Assembly: GCA_021827255.1 (NCBI GenBank)
Contig: JAKAWO010000006.1
Location: 1-25,356, forward strand
Direction: 5' to 3'
From: Acidobacteriota bacterium
Lineage (GTDB): Bacteria; Acidobacteriota; Terriglobia; UBA7540
Length of the DNA: 25,356 bases
The notes below the pieces were generated by a model. That model was not told the DNA's origin. It made no database searches and was given only the letters and a program-made list of their open reading frames with translations. A program made the translations under genes and the position numbers. Positions 13,563-22,445 of the stretch are shown piece after piece (the stretch's first letter is position 1; each line of letters opens with the position of its first letter).

Positions 13563-16500
13563 ATGAAAAGCAAAGAAAGCGGAGAGCCGCAAATGGCTTG
13601 CGCCACGGGAAGGCGGACGCTTCTTAAAGAAGCGATCAGCCCGTCATTTTGTTCGCCCGGCTGTGTGGCTGCAGACCGGAGACAATCGAACGGGCGGAGG
13701 AAGAATTGGTCCGCGGGCGTGCGCGGAGTGTCGGTGGTTCTTGGCTGGATGATGCTCTTGGCGCTCTCCACCGCGCCGGCCTTTGGCCAAGCCTTCGGAA
13801 CGATCAGCGGGACCGTGACCGATCCGAGCGGGGCCGGAGTGCCGGGCGCCAAAGTGACTGCGACGGAGACTCTCACCGGCTTTTCGCGCCGCATCACTTC
13901 CGGCTCGACCGGGGAGTATGTGATTCCGAATCTGCGCCCGACCGAATACACGCTGACCGTTGAGGCAAAAGGTTTCAAGAAAGCGATCCGTAAAGGCATT
14001 ACGTTGCTCGCCAATCAAGCGGCCACAGTGGACATCCGCCTCCAGCTCGGCTCGACTGTCCAGACGGTGTCCGTGGTAGGAGCCGCGCCGTTGGTGAATA
14101 CCGCCACACAGACTTTGAGCGACGTCGTGGGGCGGGATCGGATGGTGGACTTGCCGTTGAACGGCCGCGACGCCGTTGAGTTGATGAACCTTGTGGCCGG
14201 AGCCAGCGGAGTGTCGCCAGCGACCACCACCAGCCAATCCACGCTGCCCGGAGCCGCGCACGCCAATATCAACGGCTCCAGGGACAACCAGACGAGCTAC
14301 TCGCTGGACGGGGCCAATTTTCTGGATCAATACTACAACGTCAACGTCCCCTTTCCCTTCCCGGACGCTTTGCAGGAATTCAGCGTGCAGACCGATAATT
14401 ACAGCGCTCGCTACGGCGAAAATGCCGGCGGCGTGGTCAACGTAGTCACCAAGAGCGGGACGAATCAATTTCACGGTGACCTGTTTGAGTTCGTGCGAAA
14501 CCCGGTCTTTAACGCGCGCAATTTCTTTGCGGCGAACCGCGACCAGATCAAACGAAACCAGTTCGGCGGCACGATCGGCGGCCCGGTCATCATTCCTCAC
14601 GTGTACAACGGTCACGACCGCACTTTCTTCTTCTTCGGCTACCAGGGTGAGCGATACCGCGATGTGAGCTCGGCTCACGCCTTTATTCCGACCGCCGACG
14701 AACTCCAGGGAAATTTCTCGGCATTGCTCAGCGCCACCAATCCCGATAACCCCTTCGGCAAAGCGGAGAAAATCGTCAATCCATTCCCGTACGCGGTCGG
14801 GACGACCGGCCCCCGCCAGGCCTTTCCGGGCAACATCATTCCGGCGAGCGGCCTTGATCCCGCCGCGCTCAAGCTGGCAGAAAACTATCTTCCGCACGTT
14901 GGCGGAACGGGCGAAGTCTTTTACACCCACCCCACCGTCCAGAATATCAACCAACTCATCCTTCGCGTGGACCAGAAGCTGGGCGATAAAGACACTCTGA
15001 CCGGCCGGTGGTATAAGGACCACGTTCTCCTCGAGCCGCAAAACCCCGCCGGCAACCTCCTAGGCTACGGGGCCGGATTTGACCAGCCAGTGAACAACCT
15101 CATGATCCAGGAGACACACACCTTCCGGTCGAACCTGCTGAACCAGGCCAGCTTCACCTTTTCGAATGTCCCGACCGCAAAGACGTTTGCGACCAACTCA
15201 CCGAACGCAGCAACGTTCGGGGTCAAGGGTCTGTGGCTGCCCGTCACGCCCTGGATTCAGAATATCAGTGCTGCCGGCGCCTTCTCCATTTTCGGCGGCG
15301 CCTTGTGCCCTTTTAACAACAAGGACTACGGCGTCGAGGACAATCTGAGCTGGGTCGTCGGCCGGCACAACATTGATCTGGGCGCAAGTTTTGACCACTC
15401 CATCGTCAACCTGGGCGACCAGTTCCTGTCCCAGGGGTCTTTCAACTTCAACGCCAGCGTGACCAATAATCCCCTCGCCAGCTTCTTGCTCGGCTACATG
15501 CAAAACTTCCGCCAAGGTTACGGCGAGTATAAAAACAATCGAGACAATTTCTGGGCGTTTTACTTTAACGATAGCTTCCACGCCACGCCGCGCCTGACGC
15601 TGAACTACGGCCTGCGCTACGAACCTTATTTCCCCTGGAAGGAGATTAAAGGCCGCGCAGAGCAGTTCAGCCCGGCAAACTATTACGCCCACGTGAAGTC
15701 CGTCAAGTTCCCGAACGCCCCGCCCGGTTTGCTTTTCCCTGGCGACCCGGGCGTTCCCTTTGCCGGGGTACGAGGCAATTACGCGGACTTCGCGCCGCGC
15801 GCGGGCTTCGCTTACGACCTCACCGGCAACGGCAAGATGAGCCTTCGCGGCGGCGCGGGCTTCTTCTACGACTCCGGAACGGCGGGCGTGATCAACAACC
15901 GATTTGCGGATATTTCTCCTTTCAGCCCGCAGGTTTCGCTGACGCCATCGCCCGGGCCGTTCAGCGATCCGCTTCAAGGTTATACCGGCTTTTACCCGTT
16001 TCCGTTCACCTATCCTCCCGCCAGCAATACTCAATTCTCGTTACCGGACCTGGTCATTACTTACGACCCCTCCACCAAATACCTGGTGCCGGTGACCTAC
16101 CAATGGGACCTCGTGCTGGAGCGCGAACTCGCTCGTAACTGGATGCTCCAAGTCGCTTACGTCGGCTCCGCAGCGCGCCATGAAAAGGAAACCATTGAGC
16201 TCGATCCGGCGCGATATATTCCCGGCAGCAAGCTGGGAACCGACGCGCGAAGGCTGTTTGCGCCGTATTACGGCTCGATCTCGATGGACGGCCAGGACGT
16301 CAATGCCAACTTCAATGCCCTGGAAGTCACGCTCAAAAAGCGCCTCGCGCGCCATCTTAGCCTCACCGCCGCTTACACCTATTCCAAAGCCCTCGACGAT
16401 GTGCCGAATGGCGGCGGCAACAACGACATTGGAGCGGATTCGCCTTCTGCTCTTCCCTGGTACTTCCCGGGTCGGCACCAATTCGACTATGGGCCGTCGG

Positions 16501-17054
16501 GCTTCGATCAGACCCATCGGCTGGTAGTTTCCTACGTGTGGATGCTGCCTCAATTCTCCAACCGCAACCGCTTCACGCACGATGTCTTGGGCAACTGGCA
16601 GTGGACTGGCATCGTGACCGCCCAAACCGGAGGGCCTTTCACCATCACTGCCGGCAAAGATCAATCTCAAACCGGCTTGAACCAAGACCGCGGCGTGGAA
16701 CTGCCCGGCGTTCCTGCTTTCGCGTCCAACAAATTCGGCGCTTGTGTCAATCGCGCCCCCTGTGTGGATTATCTGAATCCCGCGGCTTTCACCGAGCCGG
16801 CCATCGGGACGTTTGGGACGCTAGGCAAGGATAGTTTCCGAGGCCCGGCCTTCTTTGGTTGGGACATGGGCCTGTTCAAGGAGGTCCCGCTCACCGAGCG
16901 TTTCCGACTCCAGTTTCGCGCGGAATTCTTCAACGTATTCAACACCGTCAACTTCAATAACCCGACCGCCAGCGTGAGCGGCTCCGGCTTTGGAACCATC
17001 AATGGAGCGGGCGGGCCTAGAATTGGCCAATTGGCGGTGAAGCTGATTTTCTAA
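13563..17054 (+). CDS. TonB-dependent receptor-like outer-membrane protein with carboxypeptidase-regulatory-like domain (Oar type)
   Basis: The 1163-residue protein has an unusually long charged N-region (about 50 residues), a hydrophobic signal core (52-72) and a likely cleavage near AFGQ (73-76). A carboxypeptidase-regulatory-like beta domain (about 79-165) follows, with GTISGTVTDPSGAGVPGAKV and GEYVIPNLRPTEYTLTVEA. After it come the plug (LPLNGRDAVELM, VVNVVTKSGTNQFHG) and a long beta-barrel that ends in LAVKLIF with the aromatic C-terminal residue normal for outer-membrane proteins. This type is expanded in Acidobacteriota and is generally taken to import or bind oligosaccharides. ATG 13563 has AGGAG about eight bases upstream. 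It is divergent from the lyase operon and followed on the same strand by two secreted glycosidases, which suggests glycan uptake. Confidence 0.9.
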   Translation: MKSKESGEPQMACATGRRTLLKEAISPSFCSPGCVAADRRQSNGRRKNWSAGVRGVSVVLGWMMLLALSTAPAFGQAFGTISGTVTDPSGAGVPGAKVTATETLTGFSRRITSGSTGEYVIPNLRPTEYTLTVEAKGFKKAIRKGITLLANQAATVDIRLQLGSTVQTVSVVGAAPLVNTATQTLSDVVGRDRMVDLPLNGRDAVELMNLVAGASGVSPATTTSQSTLPGAAHANINGSRDNQTSYSLDGANFLDQYYNVNVPFPFPDALQEFSVQTDNYSARYGENAGGVVNVVTKSGTNQFHGDLFEFVRNPVFNARNFFAANRDQIKRNQFGGTIGGPVIIPHVYNGHDRTFFFFGYQGERYRDVSSAHAFIPTADELQGNFSALLSATNPDNPFGKAEKIVNPFPYAVGTTGPRQAFPGNIIPASGLDPAALKLAENYLPHVGGTGEVFYTHPTVQNINQLILRVDQKLGDKDTLTGRWYKDHVLLEPQNPAGNLLGYGAGFDQPVNNLMIQETHTFRSNLLNQASFTFSNVPTAKTFATNSPNAATFGVKGLWLPVTPWIQNISAAGAFSIFGGALCPFNNKDYGVEDNLSWVVGRHNIDLGASFDHSIVNLGDQFLSQGSFNFNASVTNNPLASFLLGYMQNFRQGYGEYKNNRDNFWAFYFNDSFHATPRLTLNYGLRYEPYFPWKEIKGRAEQFSPANYYAHVKSVKFPNAPPGLLFPGDPGVPFAGVRGNYADFAPRAGFAYDLTGNGKMSLRGGAGFFYDSGTAGVINNRFADISPFSPQVSLTPSPGPFSDPLQGYTGFYPFPFTYPPASNTQFSLPDLVITYDPSTKYLVPVTYQWDLVLERELARNWMLQVAYVGSAARHEKETIELDPARYIPGSKLGTDARRLFAPYYGSISMDGQDVNANFNALEVTLKKRLARHLSLTAAYTYSKALDDVPNGGGNNDIGADSPSALPWYFPGRHQFDYGPSGFDQTHRLVVSYVWMLPQFSNRNRFTHDVLGNWQWTGIVTAQTGGPFTITAGKDQSQTGLNQDRGVELPGVPAFASNKFGACVNRAPCVDYLNPAAFTEPAIGTFGTLGKDSFRGPAFFGWDMGLFKEVPLTERFRLQFRAEFFNVFNTVNFNNPTASVSGSGFGTINGAGGPRIGQLAVKLIF

Positions 17055-17254
17055 ATTCGTAGCTCCGGCATCGGCCAGCCGGGTGCTGCGCAGCGCAATC
17101 GTCTCACTTAGGCTGCGCGTCGCGGTCGGCGCTTGGACCCGGAGCATTGAGACCAGCTCTCTGAAAGCTGCGACTTATCGGACCTGGCGCCCCGAACCGG
17201 TCGCGGGTGAAGGGCTGCGCGGGGGGGAAACCCACGGCCAGTCGAGGAGGAGGA

Positions 17255-19912
17255 ATGATTCATCGAATGCGGCACGGCCTCGCGGCGGTAGTAACGGCGC
17301 TGGCGTGCGCCGGGCCGATTTTTGCGCCGGCGCCTACCGGGGCGTCAACGCTCAAGAAACCATCCTCCGAGTTCCCGCGCTCTGTTCTCTTGCTGGATAA
17401 CGGTTGGATGTTCCATCCGATGCCGGACTTCCGGTCGTGGCCCGCCCTGCCCCAGCTTTCTACGGCCCAACTCAAGCAGTTGCATTGCCCGTGGCCCGGC
17501 GACAACTGGCAGCCCGTCCAACTTCCCGATGATTACGTCGTGCGAGGAAGCTTTTCCCGCCAGCCCAATCCAGCGCTGCTGGCTGATGGCGCGCAATGCC
17601 TTCCGGGCGGCCGTGAGTGTCGCCTACACGCCTCGGGAAGCGCGCTTGCATCCGCCCGCCGGCTGGCTAAGATGAAGCACCTTCCTCGACATGGCCGCTC
17701 GGCCTATGGCGGGCACGGGTACTTGCCCCTCTATCCAGCTTGGTATCGGCGCACGTTCTTTCTCCCAACCTCCGACCGCGGCAAAAGCGTTTGGCTCAAC
17801 TTTGGAGGGGTGTACCGCGATGCTGTGGTTTTTGTTGATGGACGCCTCATGGCGCAGCATCCCAGCGGGTACACAGGGTTTCGGCTGAACATCACGTCGG
17901 TCGTCCGTTACGGAAAGCAAAACGATGTTGCTGTCTTTGTTGATCCACGCTGGTTCGAAGGTTGGTGGTATGAAGGCGGAGGAATCTATCGTCACGTGCG
18001 TTTAATCGTCACGGGCAAACTCCATGTGGCGCCGTGGGGGACGTTTGTCATCTCCAAGGTTCCTGGCCCCATCCAATACGGCTCGCCGGGTGGAGATCGC
18101 GCGGCGGCCCAACTGACCATTCAAACCACGGTTCGCAACGATCATGAGACCGACCAAAGGTTCGTTTTGGCGTCGCGGGTCATTGACCCCACAGGAAAGG
18201 TTGTTGCTTCAGCCGCCAGCGAGGAAATGCTGTCCGCCGGGCAACAAGCCACGTTTAGCCAGAGCGCGACAGTGCGGAACGCACTCCTGTGGTCGTTGCG
18301 CCATTGCAATCTCTACCGGCTGCTTACCACACTGCATGTGGGCCACGCGGCGGTTGACCGCAAGCTCACGACATTCGGCATTCGGACGCTTCGGTTTGAC
18401 CCAGATCGCGGCTTCTTTCTCGACGGCAAGCACGTGGAAATCCGTGGGGTTGCTAACCACCAGGACTTTCCGGGAGTGGGCATCGGCGCGCCCGACAATC
18501 TCTGGGCGTGGCGAATTGCCAAGCTCAAGGCGATGGGCGCCAACGCTTATCGCTGCTCGCATAACCCCCTCGCCTCAGCCTTTTATCGGGCCTGCGACCG
18601 CATGGGCATGCTGGTCATGGATGAGAACCGGCATCTCGGAGACACCTACTACCCGAAGTCGGCCGCGGGGACGCCCTTTTCCGACCTGTCGGACCTCAAC
18701 GCCATGGTCCTCCAACATCGGAACCATCCCTCGATCATCATGTGGTCCATGTGCAACGAGGAGGGACTGCAAAAGACAGCTTACGGCGCCAAGCTGTTTG
18801 CCGCCATGAAGGCCGACGTAAAAAAGATCGATCCAACTCGTCCCGTCACCAGCGCCATGAACGGCGGCTACACGAAAGTCGGATTCCTTTCCGTGGAAGA
18901 CATTTTCGGGATGAACTATCACAACCCAGAGTTCGGTCAACTACACCGTGAGTATCCACATTTGATGATTTTTGGCAGTGAAGACGTGAATGCTTACAGC
19001 TCCCGCGGCGCGTATGAATCGCGCCGAGCCACTGCGCGCTGCTCCGAATACGGTCTCGGCTACGGCCCCGCTGCCAAAGCCGCCAAAGGCTTTTTCCACG
19101 GCCACGAGCCTTGGCTTTCCTGGGCGCCAGTGATGGCGCATCCTTTTGTGGCCGGGGAATTTGTGTGGACCGGCTTCGATTATCGTGGCGAACCCAATCC
19201 TTACAGTTGGCCGGCGGTCACCAGCCAGACCGGGTCGTTGGACCTTTCCGGGTTCTCCAAACCCGTCTATTACTATTGGAAAGCCTGGTGGGGAACAAAA
19301 CCCTCAGTTTATATCTTCCCGAGTTGGAATCTTTCCAAGGCCATGATCGGTAAAACCGTTCTTGTCCGGTGCTTTTCAAATTGCGATCGCGTCAAACTCT
19401 TGCTGAATGGCAAAAGTCTAGGGACAAAGGACATGCCCCGCGACCAATACCTGGACTGGCAGGTTCCATATGAGCCCGGCGTCGTAACCGCTCGCGGGTA
19501 CGATCATGGCCGGCTTGTGGCGTCGTACACTGTCCGCGCCGCCGGCCACCCGGTGGCTTTGCGCCTCGTTTCAGAGGTTAAGGGCATAACAGCCAATGGG
19601 GAGGATATCGCGCCGATCAGTGTAGAGATCATTGATAGTCACGGGGAGGTCGTGCCCAGCGCAAACAACTTGGTTCATTTCACCGTTACGGGCGCTGGGA
19701 CGCTGGCCGGCGTTGGCAACGGCAATCCCTCCAGCCACGAGCCGAATTTTGCGAGCTACCGCCGCGCCTTCCGAGGGCTGTGCATGGTTCTGGTTCGCGC
19801 GGCGGATCATCCGGGAACCATCACGGTGAGCGCGCAAGCCTCGCGACTGCCCCCGGCGCATATCACCATTCACACTGCGCCCGCCGCGCCGCTCCAACGA
19901 GCAGCCAATTGA
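17255..19912 (+). CDS. Secreted glycoside hydrolase family 2 (beta-galactosidase-like)
   Basis: An 885-residue exported GH2 enzyme. Signal peptide residues 1-30. The jelly-roll sugar-binding domain runs to about 255 (WYRRTFFLP, LNFGGVYRDAVVFVDG, GIYRHVRL), with an extra insertion of roughly 50 residues near 100-155. An Ig-like domain follows, then the catalytic barrel from about 385 (EIRGVANHQDFPGVGIG; RCSHNP). The acid/base is probably Glu502 (CNEE), and the nucleophile probably Glu576 in the GSED segment, as in DUF4982-type GH2 enzymes (GSET in relatives). GFDYRGEPNPYSWP marks the barrel end; DUF4982-like and Ig-like (GH2 C5) domains complete it. ATG 17255 follows GAGGAGGAGGA, an excellent ribosome site; a start at 17207 would lengthen the leader before the signal. 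Probable beta-galactosidase; exact glycoside unknown. The GH27 gene follows after 51 bases. Confidence 0.88.
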   Translation: MIHRMRHGLAAVVTALACAGPIFAPAPTGASTLKKPSSEFPRSVLLLDNGWMFHPMPDFRSWPALPQLSTAQLKQLHCPWPGDNWQPVQLPDDYVVRGSFSRQPNPALLADGAQCLPGGRECRLHASGSALASARRLAKMKHLPRHGRSAYGGHGYLPLYPAWYRRTFFLPTSDRGKSVWLNFGGVYRDAVVFVDGRLMAQHPSGYTGFRLNITSVVRYGKQNDVAVFVDPRWFEGWWYEGGGIYRHVRLIVTGKLHVAPWGTFVISKVPGPIQYGSPGGDRAAAQLTIQTTVRNDHETDQRFVLASRVIDPTGKVVASAASEEMLSAGQQATFSQSATVRNALLWSLRHCNLYRLLTTLHVGHAAVDRKLTTFGIRTLRFDPDRGFFLDGKHVEIRGVANHQDFPGVGIGAPDNLWAWRIAKLKAMGANAYRCSHNPLASAFYRACDRMGMLVMDENRHLGDTYYPKSAAGTPFSDLSDLNAMVLQHRNHPSIIMWSMCNEEGLQKTAYGAKLFAAMKADVKKIDPTRPVTSAMNGGYTKVGFLSVEDIFGMNYHNPEFGQLHREYPHLMIFGSEDVNAYSSRGAYESRRATARCSEYGLGYGPAAKAAKGFFHGHEPWLSWAPVMAHPFVAGEFVWTGFDYRGEPNPYSWPAVTSQTGSLDLSGFSKPVYYYWKAWWGTKPSVYIFPSWNLSKAMIGKTVLVRCFSNCDRVKLLLNGKSLGTKDMPRDQYLDWQVPYEPGVVTARGYDHGRLVASYTVRAAGHPVALRLVSEVKGITANGEDIAPISVEIIDSHGEVVPSANNLVHFTVTGAGTLAGVGNGNPSSHEPNFASYRRAFRGLCMVLVRAADHPGTITVSAQASRLPPAHITIHTAPAAPLQRAAN

Positions 19913-19963
19913 GAAGCTACCAGCGCCCGGCCGCCATCTTCGCTTTCAGAAAGGATCCGGTTT

Positions 19964-21124
19964 ATGGCTCTGAAACCATATCGATTGTTTATCTTGGCCC
20001 TTCTTTTCTCTTGGCTTGCCGGGGTAGCTTTCGCAAAAGGACCCGAGCTGGCGCGCACCCCGCCGATGGGATGGAACAGTTGGAATCATTTTCATTTGAA
20101 CATCAATGAGGCCGTCATTCGCGCCCAGGCAAAAGCCATGGTCACCAGCGGCATGAGGGCCGCTGGCTACCGTTACGTCGTCATTGATGGCGGCTGGGAA
20201 GGCTACCATAACGCTCGAGGAGTCTTCCGGCCTGACATTCTCAAGTTCCCGCACATGAAGGCGTTGTGCGACTACATCCATAGCCTTGGCCTGAAAGTAG
20301 GCATTCACGACAGCCCCGGACCGGTCACTTGCGCCGGCCGCGCTGCCAGTTACGGCCATGAGCGCCAGGATGCGGAGACTTTCGCTCGCTGGGGCATTGA
20401 TTATGTCAAGTACGACTGGTGTAGTGGCAGCTTGGTTTATAAGCCTGACCAGATGAAGGCAGCCTACGAAAAATTCCATCGAGATTTGCTGCGGACCGGC
20501 CGGCCCATTCTTTATAGTTTGTGCCAGTACGGCATGCAGGACGTCTGGAAATGGGGAGCCTCGGTTGGCGGCAACATGTGGCGGACCACGGGCGATATCA
20601 CTGACAACTACTATCGCATGGCCTATATCGGCTTCGAGCAAAACGGCCTGCAAGAGTACGCTGGGCCTGGCCATTGGAACGATCCCGACATGCTCGAGGT
20701 GGGCAATGGCGGGATGACGAATGAAGAATACCGCACGCAGATGAGCTTGTGGTGCATCCTGGCCGCTCCCTTGATTGCCGGCAACGACTTGACCAAAATG
20801 ACCCCGCAAACTCTGGCCATCTTGACTAACCGGGAGGTCATTGCGGTGGACCAGGACCCGGACGGAATCCAGGGACATCGGGTGTGGGCAGAGGGCCCGC
20901 TGGAAATCTGGATGAAACCGCTGGCGGACGGCGGTAAAGCCGTGGGAATGTTCAACCGTGACGAACATGAAATGACCATCACTTTGAGGTTCAAAGATAT
21001 CGGCATCACCGGGCCCGCGCAGTTGCGCGATCTGTGGGCGCATCAGGACCTGGGAACTTTCAACAGGGCCTATACGGCCATCGTGCCCAAACACGGCGTG
21101 GTTCTGCTCAGGGTGAAACAATAA
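19964..21124 (+). CDS. Secreted glycoside hydrolase family 27 (alpha-galactosidase-like)
   Basis: A 386-residue exported protein (signal residues 1-24, cleavage after VAFA) with a GH27 barrel: RTPPMGWNSWNHF, YVVIDGGWEG, TCAG, the nucleophile Asp151 in VKYDWC, SLCQYG, and the acid/base Asp211 in WRTTGDITD, then GPGHWNDPDMLEVG. An all-beta C-terminal domain closes the protein. Length and order match bacterial alpha-galactosidases. Two pocket positions differ from human alpha-galactosidase A: the second Asp of the IDD pair (Asp93) is Gly76, and the GIY tyrosine (Tyr134) is His114, so specificity may have shifted. ATG 19964 has AAAGGA nine bases upstream, and the short gap from the GH2 gene suggests co-transcription. 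It would act in the periplasm or outside on alpha-linked galactosides or related sugars. Confidence 0.88.
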   Translation: MALKPYRLFILALLFSWLAGVAFAKGPELARTPPMGWNSWNHFHLNINEAVIRAQAKAMVTSGMRAAGYRYVVIDGGWEGYHNARGVFRPDILKFPHMKALCDYIHSLGLKVGIHDSPGPVTCAGRAASYGHERQDAETFARWGIDYVKYDWCSGSLVYKPDQMKAAYEKFHRDLLRTGRPILYSLCQYGMQDVWKWGASVGGNMWRTTGDITDNYYRMAYIGFEQNGLQEYAGPGHWNDPDMLEVGNGGMTNEEYRTQMSLWCILAAPLIAGNDLTKMTPQTLAILTNREVIAVDQDPDGIQGHRVWAEGPLEIWMKPLADGGKAVGMFNRDEHEMTITLRFKDIGITGPAQLRDLWAHQDLGTFNRAYTAIVPKHGVVLLRVKQ

Positions 21125-21184
21125 CCCCAAACGGCCAGGCTCCTGCTGATACGCCTTCATGGCGCCGGGGAGGCTTGTGGTATC

Positions 21185-21193
21185 TGATATAAT
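21185..21193 (+). promoter_or_regulatory. Extended -10 promoter (TGATATAAT) for the kinase-aldolase-isomerase operon
   Basis: TG-N-TATAAT lies 25 bases before the kinase ATG, giving a start near 21200. No -35 match is seen at 17 bases, as is common for extended -10 promoters. TGATAT here equals one half of the operators upstream of the larA-like and lyase genes; the second half is missing. Confidence 0.5.
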
Positions 21194-21217
21194 TGTGAAC
21201 TCTGAGATGGAGTTCCG

Positions 21218-22444
21218 ATGTCGCGAACGGCAAGCGTGGTGATCGCGCAGGGTGGCGGGCCAACGCCGGTGATCAACGCCAGCTTATTGGGCGTCGTGCG
21301 CCAGGCGGCCCGCGAGCTGGGAGCCGGCGGCGAAATCTGGGGCGCGCGGAACGGCATCACGGGTGTCCTTCAAAACTGCTGGCTCGACTTGCGGAAAGTG
21401 AGCGGCCAATGGTGGGACCAGATTGCCGCTTCGCCAGGTTCCGCTTTGGGCTCTTGCCGAAAGATGTTGAACGCCGAGGAGGCTGCCAGAGCCGTCTCGA
21501 CCCTGAAACAAAAGGACGTTCGGTACTTCTTTTACATCGGCGGCAACGACTCGATGGACACCGCTCTGAAAATGAATTTAGCGGCTTTGGAATTGCGCTA
21601 TGAAATGGTATGCTGCGGAATTCCAAAAACGATCGACAACGATCTTCCCTTGACGGACCACTGCCCCGGGTTCGCGTCCGCGGCGCGCTTTATCGCTCAG
21701 TCCGCGGCCGATCTGGGAATGGACATCCGCAGCCTTCCCACGCCCGTATCGGTCCTCGAAGTCATGGGGCGTGACGCCGGCTGGCTCGTCGCGGCGACCC
21801 TGCTGGCGAGGAAGGACCCTGACGACGCGCCGCATCTGATTTATGTTCCCGAGATTCCTTTAATCCTCGAGAAGTTTTTAAGCGACGTGCAAGCCGTTTA
21901 TGACAGGCTCGGGTGGGTTGTAGTCGCAGTCTCCGAGGGGGTCCGGGACGAAGGGGGACAAAACTGGAGCGGACGGCGTGACGAAAAAACCACCGATGAT
22001 TTCGGGCACCGATTGCCGGGCGACGTTGCCGCCACGCTGGCGAGTCTGGTCACCTCAGAATTAGGACTCCGCGCCCGCAGCGAAAAGCCGGGGCTGCTGG
22101 GGCGGTCGTCGGCGATGATGGTCTCCTCCGTGGACCGCCGCGAGGCCGAAGAAGTGGGCGCTTTTGGTCTTGCATGGGCCAGGAAAGGCAATACTGGCTT
22201 TATGGCGTCCATCGAGCGGCAGCCCGGCCCCGCTTACCGCGTCAGCTACGGCGCGGTTCCTCTGCAAGAGGTCGCGGGTCAGACGCGCCTTTTGCCTTTA
22301 GATTACATTGCCGACAACCAGAATGACATCCGGCCCGAATACCATGCCTACGTGGAGCCGCTGATTGGCGGCCCACTCGCCCCGTATGCCCGCCTGGACA
22401 CCGCGCCATTCGGGTGCAACAATCTCACTACCCGAGGACAATGA
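21218..22444 (+). CDS. PPi-type phosphofructokinase-like sugar kinase (PfkA superfamily)
   Basis: The 408-residue protein has the PfkA fold: an N-terminal Gly-rich loop (QGGGPTPVINA, 11-21), YIGGNDSMDTA (106-116), and the substrate/PPi segment GIPKTIDNDLPLTDHCPGF (134-152) with catalytic Asp140. Asp111 in GGND occupies the position that is Gly in ATP-dependent enzymes and Asp in PPi-dependent ones, and PKTIDND (Lys137) is also the PPi-enzyme form, so pyrophosphate is the predicted donor. Such enzymes phosphorylate fructose 6-phosphate, but related ones accept sedoheptulose 7-phosphate or other ketoses. ATG 21218 has GGAG five bases upstream. The stop is followed one base later by the aldolase ATG, so the two are translationally linked. 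Context (isomerase, aldolase) suggests it acts on the ketose of a dedicated pathway. Confidence 0.85.
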   Translation: MSRTASVVIAQGGGPTPVINASLLGVVRQAARELGAGGEIWGARNGITGVLQNCWLDLRKVSGQWWDQIAASPGSALGSCRKMLNAEEAARAVSTLKQKDVRYFFYIGGNDSMDTALKMNLAALELRYEMVCCGIPKTIDNDLPLTDHCPGFASAARFIAQSAADLGMDIRSLPTPVSVLEVMGRDAGWLVAATLLARKDPDDAPHLIYVPEIPLILEKFLSDVQAVYDRLGWVVVAVSEGVRDEGGQNWSGRRDEKTTDDFGHRLPGDVAATLASLVTSELGLRARSEKPGLLGRSSAMMVSSVDRREAEEVGAFGLAWARKGNTGFMASIERQPGPAYRVSYGAVPLQEVAGQTRLLPLDYIADNQNDIRPEYHAYVEPLIGGPLAPYARLDTAPFGCNNLTTRGQ

Positions 22445-22445
22445 C

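Noticed and set aside
13644..15041. 465-residue frame antisense to the receptor
   Set aside because: No domain, low-complexity Arg/Val-rich composition typical of reverse frames in high-GC coding DNA.
17021..17032. Palindrome AATTGGCCAATT
   Set aside because: It lies inside the conserved C-terminal coding segment of the receptor (RIGQLAV), so codon choice explains it better than a regulatory site.
19946..21160. 404-residue frame antisense to the GH27 gene
   Set aside because: Covers the real gene completely, including its catalytic motifs on the other strand; no family resemblance.
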